Source: Spirulinaceae cyanobacterium SM2_1_0 (GTDB lineage Bacteria; Cyanobacteriota; Cyanobacteriia; Cyanobacteriales; Spirulinaceae). From it: 64,000 nt of DNA. A model generated the notes under the pieces. That model saw nothing but the letters and a program-made list of their open reading frames with translations, was not told where the DNA came from and made no database searches. Positions 9,618 to 18,235 of the stretch are shown here, one piece after another. The stretch spans positions 1-64,000 of the forward strand of contig JAAUTY010000021.1 of assembly GCA_012031265.1 (NCBI GenBank), read 5' to 3'. The position numbers were made by a program, and so were the translations under genes. How positions within the stretch are numbered: the stretch's first letter is position 1; each line of letters begins with the position of its first letter.

Positions 9618-11315
9618 TCAAGCGCGACCCGGGCGACGCAAGCGACGCAGGCGGCGAAATTGGGCTTGGAGCTGGGGCAAATCCGGGTCAGCATCGCCAT
9701 AGCGCCAGCGGACATAGGCTTGGACGATCTGGTGTGCCGGTTCCGAGATGGGCGCTTGTTGCTGCTCGCCGACCCGGCGGGCATATTCCAAGGGTGTCTG
9801 GGCCGGATCACGGGCAACCCCGCGCGTTGCCAGTTCGCGCACGAGTTGCTGGTAAAGCCGTTCCATCGGTGGCAGGCGGCGTAGACGCTGGAAGTCTAGC
9901 CAGTCGCGCCATCGCTGCCAGACCAACCAGAGACCGAAGCCACTGGCGAGGGCGGCGATCGCCCCTGTCAATAAGCCAATCGCACTCCCCGAAAAGAAGC
10001 GCCAAAGTCCCGCCAGGAGGCGCACTAAGGCTTGCATGGTTCCCAACCACAGCCAACTGAGAAAGGCGGTGATCGGTGAGGGCAACCAGCCCGCCACCCA
10101 GCGCCAAAACTGCTGCAAGACGCTGAAGGTTTCGGTGTCCTCCACCGAGGGCGGGATCAGCTCGCGACCCGGCACCGGGTCAAAGGTAAACCAGCCGTGG
10201 TTGGGAAAGTAGACTTCAGTGAGCGCAAAAGCATCGGTATTGCGAATTAGGTAAAAGCCCGTGAAGGGGTTGAACTGACCCGGAATGTAGCCCGCGCTGA
10301 GGCGAGCGGGAATGTCGAGCGATCGCAACATCACCGCCAGCACCGTGGCGAAGTGATCGGGGAAGCCGCCGCCATTGCGAAGAAAAGCCGCCACCAGATC
10401 CTCCTCAGGTTCGGCTTGGAGAAATGGCAGCACATCATACTGTTGCTTCAGGGCCTGCGCCAAAAACAGGGCTTTTTCGTAGGGGTTGGTGAGGGGCTGA
10501 TCGGCTGTGGCGAGCAGCGCCTCTGCTTCGGCCCGCGCCTGGGCTGCTACGTCATCGGGGACTTGGAGGTAGCGGCGACGGATCGGTTCTTGGTAGTCTG
10601 TGCCAGCATTGCCGAGCACCGTGCGATCGCGAATCGGGACATCGGAGATGACGGTGTAAGTCAGGTCAACCGAGAGAATGCCGGGAGCGCGGATGATGCC
10701 CTGGCTATCGATGCCGACTTCGGGGGTGGGGAAATAGAGAGTACGCGGTTGCGAGAGCGCCGGGATCAGGTTCGGTAGATCGCGCACGACCGTCACGGTT
10801 TGAATCACCGGGCGCGTTTCGCTCTCGGAACCAGGCAGCCCGAGAAAGAAGCGGTACGTCCAGGCAGGGCGCTCGACAGGAATCAATTCGTCGGGGTCAG
10901 AAATCTCCCAGCCGCTGCCGGTGTAGCGATCAAAGGCGATCGCCCGCCAGAAACCCGGAGCCTGCGATCGCACCCGCATCACGATTTGCGGCTGCAATGG
11001 CGCACCGGAGTCAGCCTCGAGCTGATTCACACGGCTGCGAAAGCCGTAGTAAAGCTCGCCCGCGCCGCTCTCTTCGCCATCGCCGGTGCCACCAGCCTGA
11101 TTCGTGCCTTCAACATCTGTCTGGTCGCCACCGCGCACGCCAGGGTTGAAGATGCCCCGAGTTTGCTCGGTAAAACGCTGGGTCTCCAGCTCAGCCGCGC
11201 CGCTGACGGGGAGCGTCTGCAACTGATAGCCCGGAAAACGCGGCATCAGTGCAAAAATGGCCAAGCCCAAGGCCAGGATCAGCGCCATCAGTAGTCCCAA
11301 GTGGCTCCAGCTCAC
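9618..11315 (-). CDS. Transglutaminase-like (TgpA-type) protein, C-terminal part of a frameshifted gene
   Basis: This frame holds 565 residues from an internal Met. It starts with a membrane segment (LLMALILALGLAIFALM), then a long extracytoplasmic region, and a transglutaminase-core domain whose Cys position is changed: GGGFPDHFATVLAVMLRSL has Phe-Pro where the active form usually has Cys. The His and Asp steps read ALTEVYFPNHGWFTFDPVPG. Further membrane segments and a DUF4129-like tail (LERLYQQLVREL region) follow. Reading upstream in the same frame continues sensibly (ALIFDYRARLGFDQQ) into the neighbouring N-terminal fragment, so the true protein would be roughly 770 residues. The changed Cys suggests a non-catalytic transglutaminase fold. 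Confidence 0.8.
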   Translation of the reverse strand: MSWSHLGLLMALILALGLAIFALMPRFPGYQLQTLPVSGAAELETQRFTEQTRGIFNPGVRGGDQTDVEGTNQAGGTGDGEESGAGELYYGFRSRVNQLEADSGAPLQPQIVMRVRSQAPGFWRAIAFDRYTGSGWEISDPDELIPVERPAWTYRFFLGLPGSESETRPVIQTVTVVRDLPNLIPALSQPRTLYFPTPEVGIDSQGIIRAPGILSVDLTYTVISDVPIRDRTVLGNAGTDYQEPIRRRYLQVPDDVAAQARAEAEALLATADQPLTNPYEKALFLAQALKQQYDVLPFLQAEPEEDLVAAFLRNGGGFPDHFATVLAVMLRSLDIPARLSAGYIPGQFNPFTGFYLIRNTDAFALTEVYFPNHGWFTFDPVPGRELIPPSVEDTETFSVLQQFWRWVAGWLPSPITAFLSWLWLGTMQALVRLLAGLWRFFSGSAIGLLTGAIAALASGFGLWLVWQRWRDWLDFQRLRRLPPMERLYQQLVRELATRGVARDPAQTPLEYARRVGEQQQAPISEPAHQIVQAYVRWRYGDADPDLPQLQAQFRRLRRLRRPGRA

Positions 11316-11932
11316 AGCCCTAGATCGGCGTGGGGATCGCCGCTCGCCAGCAGCATGATCGCCCTGGCGGGTACGACGCGGCTGCTGATCGAAGCCGAGA
11401 CGGGCGCGGTAGTCGAAGATGAGGGCGGGGAGGCGATCGCGAAAAACAACAGCAGCATCGGCGCAAAGGTCAGCGTCTCACTGAGCGTCGCCGCCGCCCC
11501 GACGAGGATCAGCCCAATCACGAGCGAGTAGCCGAGATCCTTACGACGGGGCTGGTCAAAGCTATGCAGCACTTGCAGGCGAATCAACAATTCGGCTAAA
11601 ACCAAGCGCGTATCGTTGAGATTGGCTATGAGGTCGCCGAGGAAGAGCACCAGAGCGCCAAGCATCCCGATGGCGATCAGAAACTTAGCCGCGACATTAT
11701 GCTGGCGGCGGCGCAACCAACTCCAGACACCGCCGATGGCGCTGAGCGGCAGCGCCCAAACACTCAGGCGCGTGCTAGCGGTCACATCGACCGCAATGAT
11801 GCCAATGCTCACCACCAGCTGGGTCAGCAGGCGCAAGCTCAGGGATTCTTCGGGGACGGCGGCTGGCTCGAGCGTGAGCCGTTCCTGAAGTGATCGCCAG
11901 GTGAGGAAAGGCTGCCAGCGGAGGCTTCTCAT
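11312..11932 (-). CDS. N-terminal membrane part of the same TgpA-type protein, cut by a frameshift
   Basis: From the Met at 11932 (MRSLRWQPFLTWRSLQERL) this frame encodes several hydrophobic segments (LLTQLVVSIGIIAVDVT, LIAIGMLGALVLFLGDLI, SLVIGLILVGAAATL), as in the DUF3488/TgpA N-terminus. After FAIASP the frame turns into Ser/Thr-rich nonsense and stops at 11312. Adding one C to the C run at 11427-11430 (GGGG on the plus strand) restores ALIFDYRARLGFDQQ and joins it to the downstream part. It is either a real frameshift or a homopolymer sequencing error. The four-base overlap with the downstream frame should not be read as operon coupling. Confidence 0.75.
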   Translation of the reverse strand: MRSLRWQPFLTWRSLQERLTLEPAAVPEESLSLRLLTQLVVSIGIIAVDVTASTRLSVWALPLSAIGGVWSWLRRRQHNVAAKFLIAIGMLGALVLFLGDLIANLNDTRLVLAELLIRLQVLHSFDQPRRKDLGYSLVIGLILVGAAATLSETLTFAPMLLLFFAIASPPSSSTTAPVSASISSRVVPARAIMLLASGDPHADLGL

Positions 11933-12061
11933 ACCCAGTTGCCCGTGGGGAATGCTGCGCCTACCAGCGTAGCAACCGGAGCCAAAAATGGGGGGGGGAG
12001 AAGGCGAGCGAGGCAATTATTTTTCGATGATGACGGTGAGCGAGTCAGCACAGGGCAGCGC

Positions 12062-13600
12062 TCAAGTTGACTCGTCGGTCAGCAAATACCAGGCGGGCAG
12101 GAAGTAGTTAGCAATGACATCGTCAATATCCCAGAAATCGGCGTAGCTGTCGCCAGCACAATAGCAACCGACAAATAGCAGCAGCAAGTCCTGGAACGGT
12201 AGCTCACCCGCTGGCGGGTTGGTATAGAGCTGATTGAGGGCATTCTGGAAGTAGAGCAGATTGGCGACGAATTGCCCGAAAACACCGCGTCCGTTCACCA
12301 AACTCGGTTGGTAATGGTCGGCATAGGCGGCAAAAAAGATTTGGTAGAGCTGGGCGATCGCCTGCTTCAAACTCGCCCGAGCGGCTAGCGAAGTATCGCC
12401 CCATTCCTGGAGCAGCTCACACTCCAGCGGCGACTCGCTCAGTGCGGAAATGTTCGCGGTCAGCAGCGGTGACAACACCTGCAAGAAGAGAAAATCGGCA
12501 TCCAAGAGGCTTAAATCTAGCTTGGTCGGTGATGATTTGAACAGCGATGAGGAGGGCATGGTTTCGGGGCGATCGCGATGTTGCCAGAGCCATTTGAACT
12601 CGTGCGCGTCAGCCAACATCTCCCCCAGTAGGTGCGAAAAGATCAGTCCCAGACGCTGCTGCACCTCGGCGTGAAAAAATTGCTCGGCGGCGGCCGCATC
12701 CAGGACAGCGTGCCCCGACTGCCAGCGCAACACCTCTCGCAGACTGAGCGGCCCATCCGGCGTATAGGCGGTTTCGCCCGCGCGCAGTGGCTCGTGGCAA
12801 GTCTGTAAAATGGTGTAGTCGCTGGACAACTGTGTGAGCGGCAGTTGCCAGAAGTGTCCCCAGATGTCATGGATGATGAAGGCTTCGGCCTTTTGCGTCG
12901 GGACGATGACCAGAGAGCGGGCGATCGCCGCCGCCATGACCGCCGGAGTCTCGCCAGTTTGTGCCGCCAAATGCTCCAACCAGTTGCGGTCAATTTGCCC
13001 GGGCGTAATCTGTCCGAAGCCGGGAAAGCGACCGAAGCGTGCGAAGTGGAAGCGCTGGAGTTGCCGCAGCCAGGCTGCTAGCTGTGCCTGCTCGACGGCC
13101 GTGAGCGCTTGCCAGAGGGTGCGATCGCGCAGTTGCTCGCCCTCAAAATCGACCGCCACCACGATCACCATCGCCGTCGCCAGGGCACTGACAGCCGCGA
13201 CCGGCAACGGGAGCGCGCCGCAACAGTGGGTTAATAGGTTACAGGCGGCGGTGGGGGTGGCCAACTGGTCGGTCGTTGCGAGGACAGCGGCAATGAGGCG
13301 GCGCTGCTGAGCGATCGCTGCCTCAGCCCGAGCACGCTGCTGTTGCAACTCCGCCGCAAAGGAAGCTGGCAAGGCCAAGCGCTGGCAGAGTTGCTGACTG
13401 AAATCAGTCACCTGCCAACTTGGCGGCAGCGCATCCGGGCGATAGCTGCTGAGCGTCGGCGAATCCAGGGTTCCCGCGATTTTTTGGTTGCCGAGGGCGT
13501 GATAGTGGCGGAAGTTGTCAGCCGCTTGCGCGAGACAGCGGCGAATGCGAGGGGGGAATTGCGGGGGCAGCGAGGCGATCGCGCTGAACAGGGTGACCAA
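12062..13600 (-). CDS. Unrecognised cyanobacterial protein (main frame)
   Basis: A 512-residue frame with good coding character that I cannot assign to a family. Visible features are a hydrophobic stretch (LATAMVIVVAVDF, near residue 145), a His/Trp motif HDIWGHFWQLPLTQL near residue 245, and a mainly helical, Leu/Ala/Gln-rich composition without a signal peptide. The C-terminus is aromatic and acidic (DSYADFWDIDDVIANYFLPA). The first Met at 13600 is probably not the true start: another frame beginning at 13751 looks coding up to about 13605, where a one-base shift would join the two into a protein of about 562 residues. Confidence 0.65.
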   Translation of the reverse strand: MVTLFSAIASLPPQFPPRIRRCLAQAADNFRHYHALGNQKIAGTLDSPTLSSYRPDALPPSWQVTDFSQQLCQRLALPASFAAELQQQRARAEAAIAQQRRLIAAVLATTDQLATPTAACNLLTHCCGALPLPVAAVSALATAMVIVVAVDFEGEQLRDRTLWQALTAVEQAQLAAWLRQLQRFHFARFGRFPGFGQITPGQIDRNWLEHLAAQTGETPAVMAAAIARSLVIVPTQKAEAFIIHDIWGHFWQLPLTQLSSDYTILQTCHEPLRAGETAYTPDGPLSLREVLRWQSGHAVLDAAAAEQFFHAEVQQRLGLIFSHLLGEMLADAHEFKWLWQHRDRPETMPSSSLFKSSPTKLDLSLLDADFLFLQVLSPLLTANISALSESPLECELLQEWGDTSLAARASLKQAIAQLYQIFFAAYADHYQPSLVNGRGVFGQFVANLLYFQNALNQLYTNPPAGELPFQDLLLLFVGCYCAGDSYADFWDIDDVIANYFLPAWYLLTDEST

Positions 13601-13605
13601 AGCCC

Positions 13606-13751
13606 TGTAGCTCTTGCCAGATTTTTTGCAAGCGGGCTTGCCAGCGTTCGTGTCGAGCGGTGTCCGGCGTCAGGCACTGCAAGCCGCTGGTGAGGGCTAG
13701 GGCATCCGCCAATAGGGCTTGACGGCGGGCGTCAAACGGAGGAGCAGGCAT
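13606..13751 (-). CDS. Probable N-terminus of the 12062-13600 protein, in a shifted frame
   Basis: From the Met at 13751 (MPAPPFDARRQALLADALAL) about 48 residues read as good coding sequence up to IWQELQG. The frame then degrades (FGHPVQRDRLAAP) and ends at 13518. Removing one base within 13595-13605 joins LQG to VTLFSAIASLPPQ of the main frame. The segment is listed separately because the two frames do not connect in the sequence as given. It may be a real frameshift mutation or a sequencing error. Confidence 0.5.
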
Positions 13752-13810
13752 GATTATTATGCAGTTCGGTAAGGAGTCAATCAACGCCGCCCTCGGTGTC
13801 GTGGTCGGCG

Positions 13811-13921
13811 CTAGTACAAGAGGGCGGAAATGAGATGCCTATTCAAAATCCCCAGGCTTCCCGTATTGCAGGCACTCAAAACTCAAAACCCAGAACTCAA
13901 AATTCCGCGTAGCGGTACTAG
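13811..13921 (+). repeat. 111 bp dispersed repeat (family A), copy 1
   Basis: Begins CTAGTACAAGAGGGCGG and ends CCGCGTAGCGGTACTAG, so the outer seven bases are perfect inverted repeats and the next ten are partly so. The interior carries AACTCAAAAC-like motifs. Other copies of exactly 111 bases are at 31110-31220 (reverse), 40084-40194 (reverse) and 63355-63465 (same orientation). No coding capacity: a MITE-like element. Confidence 0.85.
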
Positions 13922-14399
13922 CCCGCCACAAAATTGGTCTTGAGAGCAGGGTGATTCGCTCTCAAACTACAGGCTGCGGAGCAATAATTTCGGAGGCGGA
14001 TGACATTTTCCGAGAGGGCATCCCACTTTGGCAAGCTTCAGGCCTTTTGAATTCGCGATCCTCCCCAACCCTCTGAAACCATCCATTCGCCAGAAGTAGC
14101 CGAAGCCATTGCTGAGCCTGGGATTTAAATCCCAGGCTCAGAGCGGAAACTCGTTGAAACAGGTTCGGCGTTCGGTGCGGAGTGCCGGGAACCGGGAGTC
14201 TTGGGGCTAGAACCGAGTCGGCTGGGGCCGACTTCAGCTTTGAGCCAAGCTTTTGAATGCTGAGTGTGGGCGGCAAATAAACGCCAGTCAGCAAACATGA
14301 AGGGAACATCCCAGTTTCGTAGCCCTGCGCTCCATTGAGTCTGGCTTCGCCCCTACCGACAATGATGACGTTATTGACGGCGTGTTGTCCTAGGCGGTG
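13922..14399. other. Intergenic stretch with no gene, holding a long palindrome
   Basis: This 478-base stretch has only short frames without recognisable motifs. Its one clear structure is the perfect palindrome at 14112-14141. The segment from 14180 to 14260 is rich in AGTC/GCCG-like simple patterns. It may be a patchwork of degenerate extragenic repeats. Confidence 0.5.
14112..14141. repeat. 30 bp perfect palindrome
   Basis: CTGAGCCTGGGATTT at 14112-14126 is followed directly by its reverse complement, with the centre TTTAAA and no loop bases. It could form a cruciform or an RNA hairpin, or be bound by a dimeric protein. No T tract follows on either strand, so terminator function is not supported. 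It lies 259 bases downstream of the end of the 14400-15542 gene on the minus strand. Confidence 0.8.
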
Positions 14400-15542
14400 C
14401 TAGAAACTTTGACCTACGTAGAGTGATCGCGTTTCACCGCGCCGTTCAACGATTGCCACCTGATTCGCAGCCGAGACCAAACGCCAGCCCGTGTCGCCAA
14501 TGGTTTCATCAATGCTCACACGCTGTGTCGTGCCCTCGACTTCAAACAGGGCCGCCGAACGATTGCCCGACTCCAACAGACCAACAAGTTTGTAATTGCC
14601 CATTTCGCCGTCGCTCGCCACCGCCCAATCCTCGGCAGGCGACTCCAACTGCGAGAGAGACGGCAGCTCTGGCAATGGCTCAAACCGAGGCAGCGCCGCT
14701 TGGAGATTCCCAATCGTGGGTGCTGCCGCCGTCGTCGGTGCCTCATTCGGCACAGAGCCGGTAGGACTAGGGCTGGCTGGAGCTGAGTTGGCGGTGGTGC
14801 GGTTCCCGTTGGGCGATCGCTCGCCTGTCGGCGTCGGTACCACCGTAGCTGCCCGATTGGTGTTCGGTGGGTAGACCGGGATATAGACCCGCTCAATTGT
14901 ACGGGGCGCTTGATTGGGCAGGGCCGGCAGTTGACTCGCCAGCGGCTGACCGCTGGAACCGTCGGAATCCTGCGCCACGCTGCGATCACGCTCAATCGTT
15001 TTCAGCGAGCGCAGCATATAGCCGATGAAGCGGCCGTCGTCGCCGGAGCGCGGCAGCATGGTTCCGGTCTCGGACGGCAGACCTGGCAGTGTCCGCTGCC
15101 AGGGCAAACGGTTTTGGAGTGCTAGACCAGCGGTCACTCCGGCCAGCGCCAGACAAGCTAGCCCAAACAAAATTTTGTCCATGTGCTGCCGCCAGAGCAA
15201 CTGCCAGTAGGCAAGGCTGAGGGTCACACGGGGCGATCGCGACGGTTGGCGTTTGCCGGGAGGGGTGCGGTTAGAACGACTCTTGACCGAGGTTGGCATT
15301 TTCAGCGGTGCCGCTGTCAACCCAGCGGCTAGCCCGGTTGCGGGTTGGGGCGACGATGCAAACGGAGCGGTCGCCGTCGGCAGTTTACTTCCTCCCGCCA
15401 GAATGCGATCAATGTCGCCAAACAAATCGTCCATCAACGCCTCCGCGTCCGCCTCAACGCGCTGGGCGGTCAGCGGCGGTGTCGCCACGGTCGCGGTTCC
15501 ATTGCCCGCTGACAGCAAATGCGTTTGGGTTCGATCGGCCAT
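14400..15542 (-). CDS. Single-pass membrane protein with GspC/PilP-like C-terminal domain
   Basis: A 380-residue protein. It has a charged cytoplasmic N-terminus (about 1-125, with the acidic helix ALMDDLFGDIDRILAGG), one membrane span (ILFGLACLALAGVTAGLAL, near 135-153), and a long Pro/Ser/Thr/Asn-rich periplasmic linker. A compact C-terminal domain reads YKLVGLLESGNRSAALFEVE and then WRLVSAANQVAIVERRGE and YVGQSF. That domain resembles the homology region of type II secretion GspC and type IV pilus PilP, small beta domains that bind secretins or partner proteins. No pilus or secretion genes adjoin it, so a role in type IV pili is only an inference from family likeness. Confidence 0.65.
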   Translation of the reverse strand: MADRTQTHLLSAGNGTATVATPPLTAQRVEADAEALMDDLFGDIDRILAGGSKLPTATAPFASSPQPATGLAAGLTAAPLKMPTSVKSRSNRTPPGKRQPSRSPRVTLSLAYWQLLWRQHMDKILFGLACLALAGVTAGLALQNRLPWQRTLPGLPSETGTMLPRSGDDGRFIGYMLRSLKTIERDRSVAQDSDGSSGQPLASQLPALPNQAPRTIERVYIPVYPPNTNRAATVVPTPTGERSPNGNRTTANSAPASPSPTGSVPNEAPTTAAAPTIGNLQAALPRFEPLPELPSLSQLESPAEDWAVASDGEMGNYKLVGLLESGNRSAALFEVEGTTQRVSIDETIGDTGWRLVSAANQVAIVERRGETRSLYVGQSF

Positions 15543-15917
15543 GAGCGCTCTCCTCTACCACCAATTACACGGACAAACTCAGCAAGCAATGCTGACATTC
15601 GCCTCTCTCTGTCAAGAATATCTCAAGTTTCAAGCTCTGAAAGAGATTCGGCATGATTGCCCCCGCTGTCTCGCCATCGTACAAAGATACCGGACTGCAT
15701 CGCAATCCCTCGTGTCGCCGGTCAGGGGCGATCGCCATTTGTCGCCGCCCGGTCATCACCCCATTACCCTCTAAAATCATCGCCACCTGGCTCAGCCATC
15801 GGCACACTCCCTTTTTTCGCCGCGACTCAACGCTGAATGGTAAAGTAAACGATCGTCGCTCACTGATAATTTGAGCATGGGAGCAAGCCACCGATTGGCT
15901 TACGGAGGAGGAACGGC
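15543..15917. other. Divergent promoter region between the GspC-like gene and fabD
   Basis: A 375-base gap with no credible gene. On the plus strand, GGAGGAGG at 15904-15911 is a strong Shine-Dalgarno for fabD. An AT-richer patch near 15836-15850 (GGTAAAGTAAACG) may hold a -10 element, but no clear -35 was found. Confidence 0.4.
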
Positions 15918-16802
15918 ATGATGCGAACGGCTTGGATATTTCCCGGTCAAGGCTCACAAAAAGTTGGCATGGCTGTAGATTTAACCAACTTACCGACTGC
16001 TGGGGAGAAATTTTCCGAGGCCGCAGCACTGCTCGGCTGGTCAGTGCTAGCGGTTTGTCAGGGCGAGGCTGGTGATCTGGCTCAGACTCGCTACACACAA
16101 CCCTGTCTGTACGTGGTCGAAGCAATTTTGGCAGACGCGCTGCTAGCCCGCGATCACCAGCCCGAGCTCGTGGCTGGACACAGCCTCGGGGAATACAGCG
16201 CCCTCTACGCCGCCGGGGTCTTCGACTTCGTGACCGGCTTACAACTGGTCAAGCAACGAGCGGAACTGATGGCCGGAGCGGCCGGAGGCAAGATGGCGGC
16301 GCTGATCGGCTGCGATCGCGAGCAACTGCAAGCCGCCCTCACCGCCACAGCCGAGGTCGTCCTCGCCAACGACAACAGCGATGCCCAAGTCGTCATCTCC
16401 GGAACGCCGGCGGGGGTTGATGCCGTGCTCGCCCAAGTCCAAGCCAAGCGGGCTGTCCCGTTGGCGGTCTCTGGCGCGTTCCACTCACCGCTGATGGCAG
16501 CGGCAGCGGGCGAGTTCCAAACTGCCCTGGATGCCGTGCCCTTCAGGGAGGCGCGCTGGCCTGTGCTCTCCAACACCGACCCCATACCAGAGCAATCGGG
16601 AGCCGCCCTAAAAACGCGCTTGAGCCGCCAGATGACTGGTTCGGTACGCTGGCGCGAAACTATGGCCCAGTTTGCCAGTGCCGGTCTGGAGCAGGTGCTA
16701 GAGATCGGCCCCGGTCAGGTATTGACCGGCTTGTGCAAGCGCGGCTGTCCGCAACTCCAACGTCTCAATGTTAGTAATGCAGCGGCAGTGACCGCGCTCT
16801 GA
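15918..16802 (+). CDS. fabD: Malonyl-CoA:ACP transacylase
   Basis: A 294-residue FabD that moves malonyl groups from CoA to acyl carrier protein for fatty acid synthesis in the cytosol. It opens with WIFPGQGSQKVGM, carries the nucleophile Ser in GHSLGEYSALYAAG and the catalytic His in SGAFHSPLM, and the Arg/Gln positions are present (QRAELM; TQPCLYVVEA). Length is normal. Two adjacent ATGs (15918, 15921) follow the strong GGAGGAGG site by 6 and 9 bases; either could be used. The fabH/plsX genes often found beside fabD are not in this window. A recombinase-family gene follows after 54 bases on the same strand. Confidence 0.96.
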   Translation: MMRTAWIFPGQGSQKVGMAVDLTNLPTAGEKFSEAAALLGWSVLAVCQGEAGDLAQTRYTQPCLYVVEAILADALLARDHQPELVAGHSLGEYSALYAAGVFDFVTGLQLVKQRAELMAGAAGGKMAALIGCDREQLQAALTATAEVVLANDNSDAQVVISGTPAGVDAVLAQVQAKRAVPLAVSGAFHSPLMAAAAGEFQTALDAVPFREARWPVLSNTDPIPEQSGAALKTRLSRQMTGSVRWRETMAQFASAGLEQVLEIGPGQVLTGLCKRGCPQLQRLNVSNAAAVTAL

Positions 16803-16856
16803 GTGTTTGCGGCTCGGCGTCGTTACGGTCATCAGCAGAGATTATGGTGAGAAACC

Positions 16857-18170
16857 ATGCGGATTGCGCTCTATGCTTACCGTGAACCGCTCTTGGACAC
16901 CGCGACACCCGTGCCAGTGCCCAACCTGGCGATCGCTTGTGAATACCGCGATTGGGGCGATCGCCACCAGTGGCAGCAGTTGCTCGCCGAAGCGCACCAG
17001 CAGCCGCTCGATTACGTCTGGGTGCAGACACTGGCGGCGCTCGGAGCTGACCTCGCCGAAGTGCGCGATCGCCTCGCCGCATTGCAGGCCCTAGAAATTG
17101 AGCTGCTCATTGCCACCGACGCGCCGGGATCAGCCGCGCCACTCAACGATCAGTCCGTCGCCAGCCCAGACTTCATCGCCCTGCTCAGCGAGGTGCAAGC
17201 CGAACAACGCCGCCGCGCCCTACGCCTCGGGCACGCCCGCAACCGGGTGCGAGCACTGCCGCCGCCGGGCAAGGCCGCCTACGGTTATCGGCGCGGGCGC
17301 GATCGCTACATCCTCGATCGCAGCACCGCGCCGGTTGTCAAAGCCTTTTTTGAGCGCTACCTGCTCTATGGCTCGCTACGCGGGGCCGTGCGCTACCTGG
17401 AGCAAAAATTTGGCAAGAAAATCTCGCCAACTACCGGCCGCCGCTGGCTGAGCAATCCGGTGTATCGCGGCGACACCGCCTACGGCACGGGTGAAACCAT
17501 CCCTGATACCCACGCCGCAATTCTCAGTCGCGAAGAAGCCGCGCAGCTTGATCGCTTGCGGCGTCGCAACCAGCGCCTGCCCCCCCGGACGGCGAGCGCG
17601 CCGCGATCGCTCGCTGGTCTCGTGCGGTGCGCCGCCTGCCACAGCCCGCTGCACGTAGCGCGGGTCACCCCGGCCTCAAGCAAAAAGGCTGAATATCTCT
17701 ATCTGCGTCCCGCCACCTGCCCGCAACAACCCCACTGCCCTGCCTTGCCCTACGAGGCGGTTTTGCAAGCGACGATTGCGGGCATCTGTGCCGAGGTGCC
17801 TGCTGCGGTGGCCGCGATCGCTGCGCCTGACCCCAGCGCGATGCAAGCCGCGATCGCCATCCAGAGCGAGCGCCAGCAAGTGATTCTTGCCCAGTTGCCC
17901 ATTTTGGAAGCGCAAGGCATTTTAGATCCAGAAACGGCGGCCCTCCGCCGCTACAAGTTGCAAACGGAGTTGGCCGACTTGCAGGCAAAAGTTGACCAAC
18001 TGCCCCCAGCCAATTTGGCGGCGATCGCCACCACCATCTCGTTGCCGCAGTTTTGGCTCGATCTCTCGGAACCCGAACGCCGCTTCTACCTGCGCGAGTT
18101 TGTCCAGCAAGTGCTCATCGTGCGCTCGCCCGACGGCCACTGGCAGGTGCAAATTCAGTTCATTTTTTAG
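16857..18170 (+). CDS. Recombinase-family protein (large serine recombinase homologue) without visible catalytic serine
   Basis: A 437-residue protein with the large serine recombinase layout. A short N-terminal resolvase-like domain begins MRIALYAYREPLLDT. A recombinase domain follows (KAAYGYRRGRDRYILDRST, then LYGSLRGAVRYLEQKFGKK and RRWLSNPVYRGDTAYG, about 138-215). A zinc-ribbon (LVRCAACHSPLHV with later Cys pairs, about 255-300) and a C-terminal helical region complete it. In active enzymes the N-terminal strand usually reads ARVS, with the nucleophile Ser. Here that position is EPL, so strand exchange looks unlikely. Similar proteins are, from memory, conserved on many cyanobacterial chromosomes, suggesting a domesticated role. 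It is not beside a phage or excision element. Confidence 0.8.
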   Translation: MRIALYAYREPLLDTATPVPVPNLAIACEYRDWGDRHQWQQLLAEAHQQPLDYVWVQTLAALGADLAEVRDRLAALQALEIELLIATDAPGSAAPLNDQSVASPDFIALLSEVQAEQRRRALRLGHARNRVRALPPPGKAAYGYRRGRDRYILDRSTAPVVKAFFERYLLYGSLRGAVRYLEQKFGKKISPTTGRRWLSNPVYRGDTAYGTGETIPDTHAAILSREEAAQLDRLRRRNQRLPPRTASAPRSLAGLVRCAACHSPLHVARVTPASSKKAEYLYLRPATCPQQPHCPALPYEAVLQATIAGICAEVPAAVAAIAAPDPSAMQAAIAIQSERQQVILAQLPILEAQGILDPETAALRRYKLQTELADLQAKVDQLPPANLAAIATTISLPQFWLDLSEPERRFYLREFVQQVLIVRSPDGHWQVQIQFIF

Positions 18171-18235
18171 CCGCCCCATCTGGCCTGAACCACGACGCTA
18201 ACCGTTTGGGGCCACGCCTGATCCATTCACACTGA

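Noticed and set aside
13962-14309. A 115-codon minus-strand frame in the gap before the GspC-like gene
   Set aside because: It runs through a perfect palindrome and repeat-like sequence and shows no protein family features.
15565-16125. A 186-codon minus-strand frame across the fabD start
   Set aside because: It overlaps the N-terminus of fabD and its promoter region and has no recognisable domain.
16857-18170. An integrative element around the recombinase gene
   Set aside because: No attachment-site repeats, phage genes or composition shift surround it, and the catalytic serine seems to be missing.
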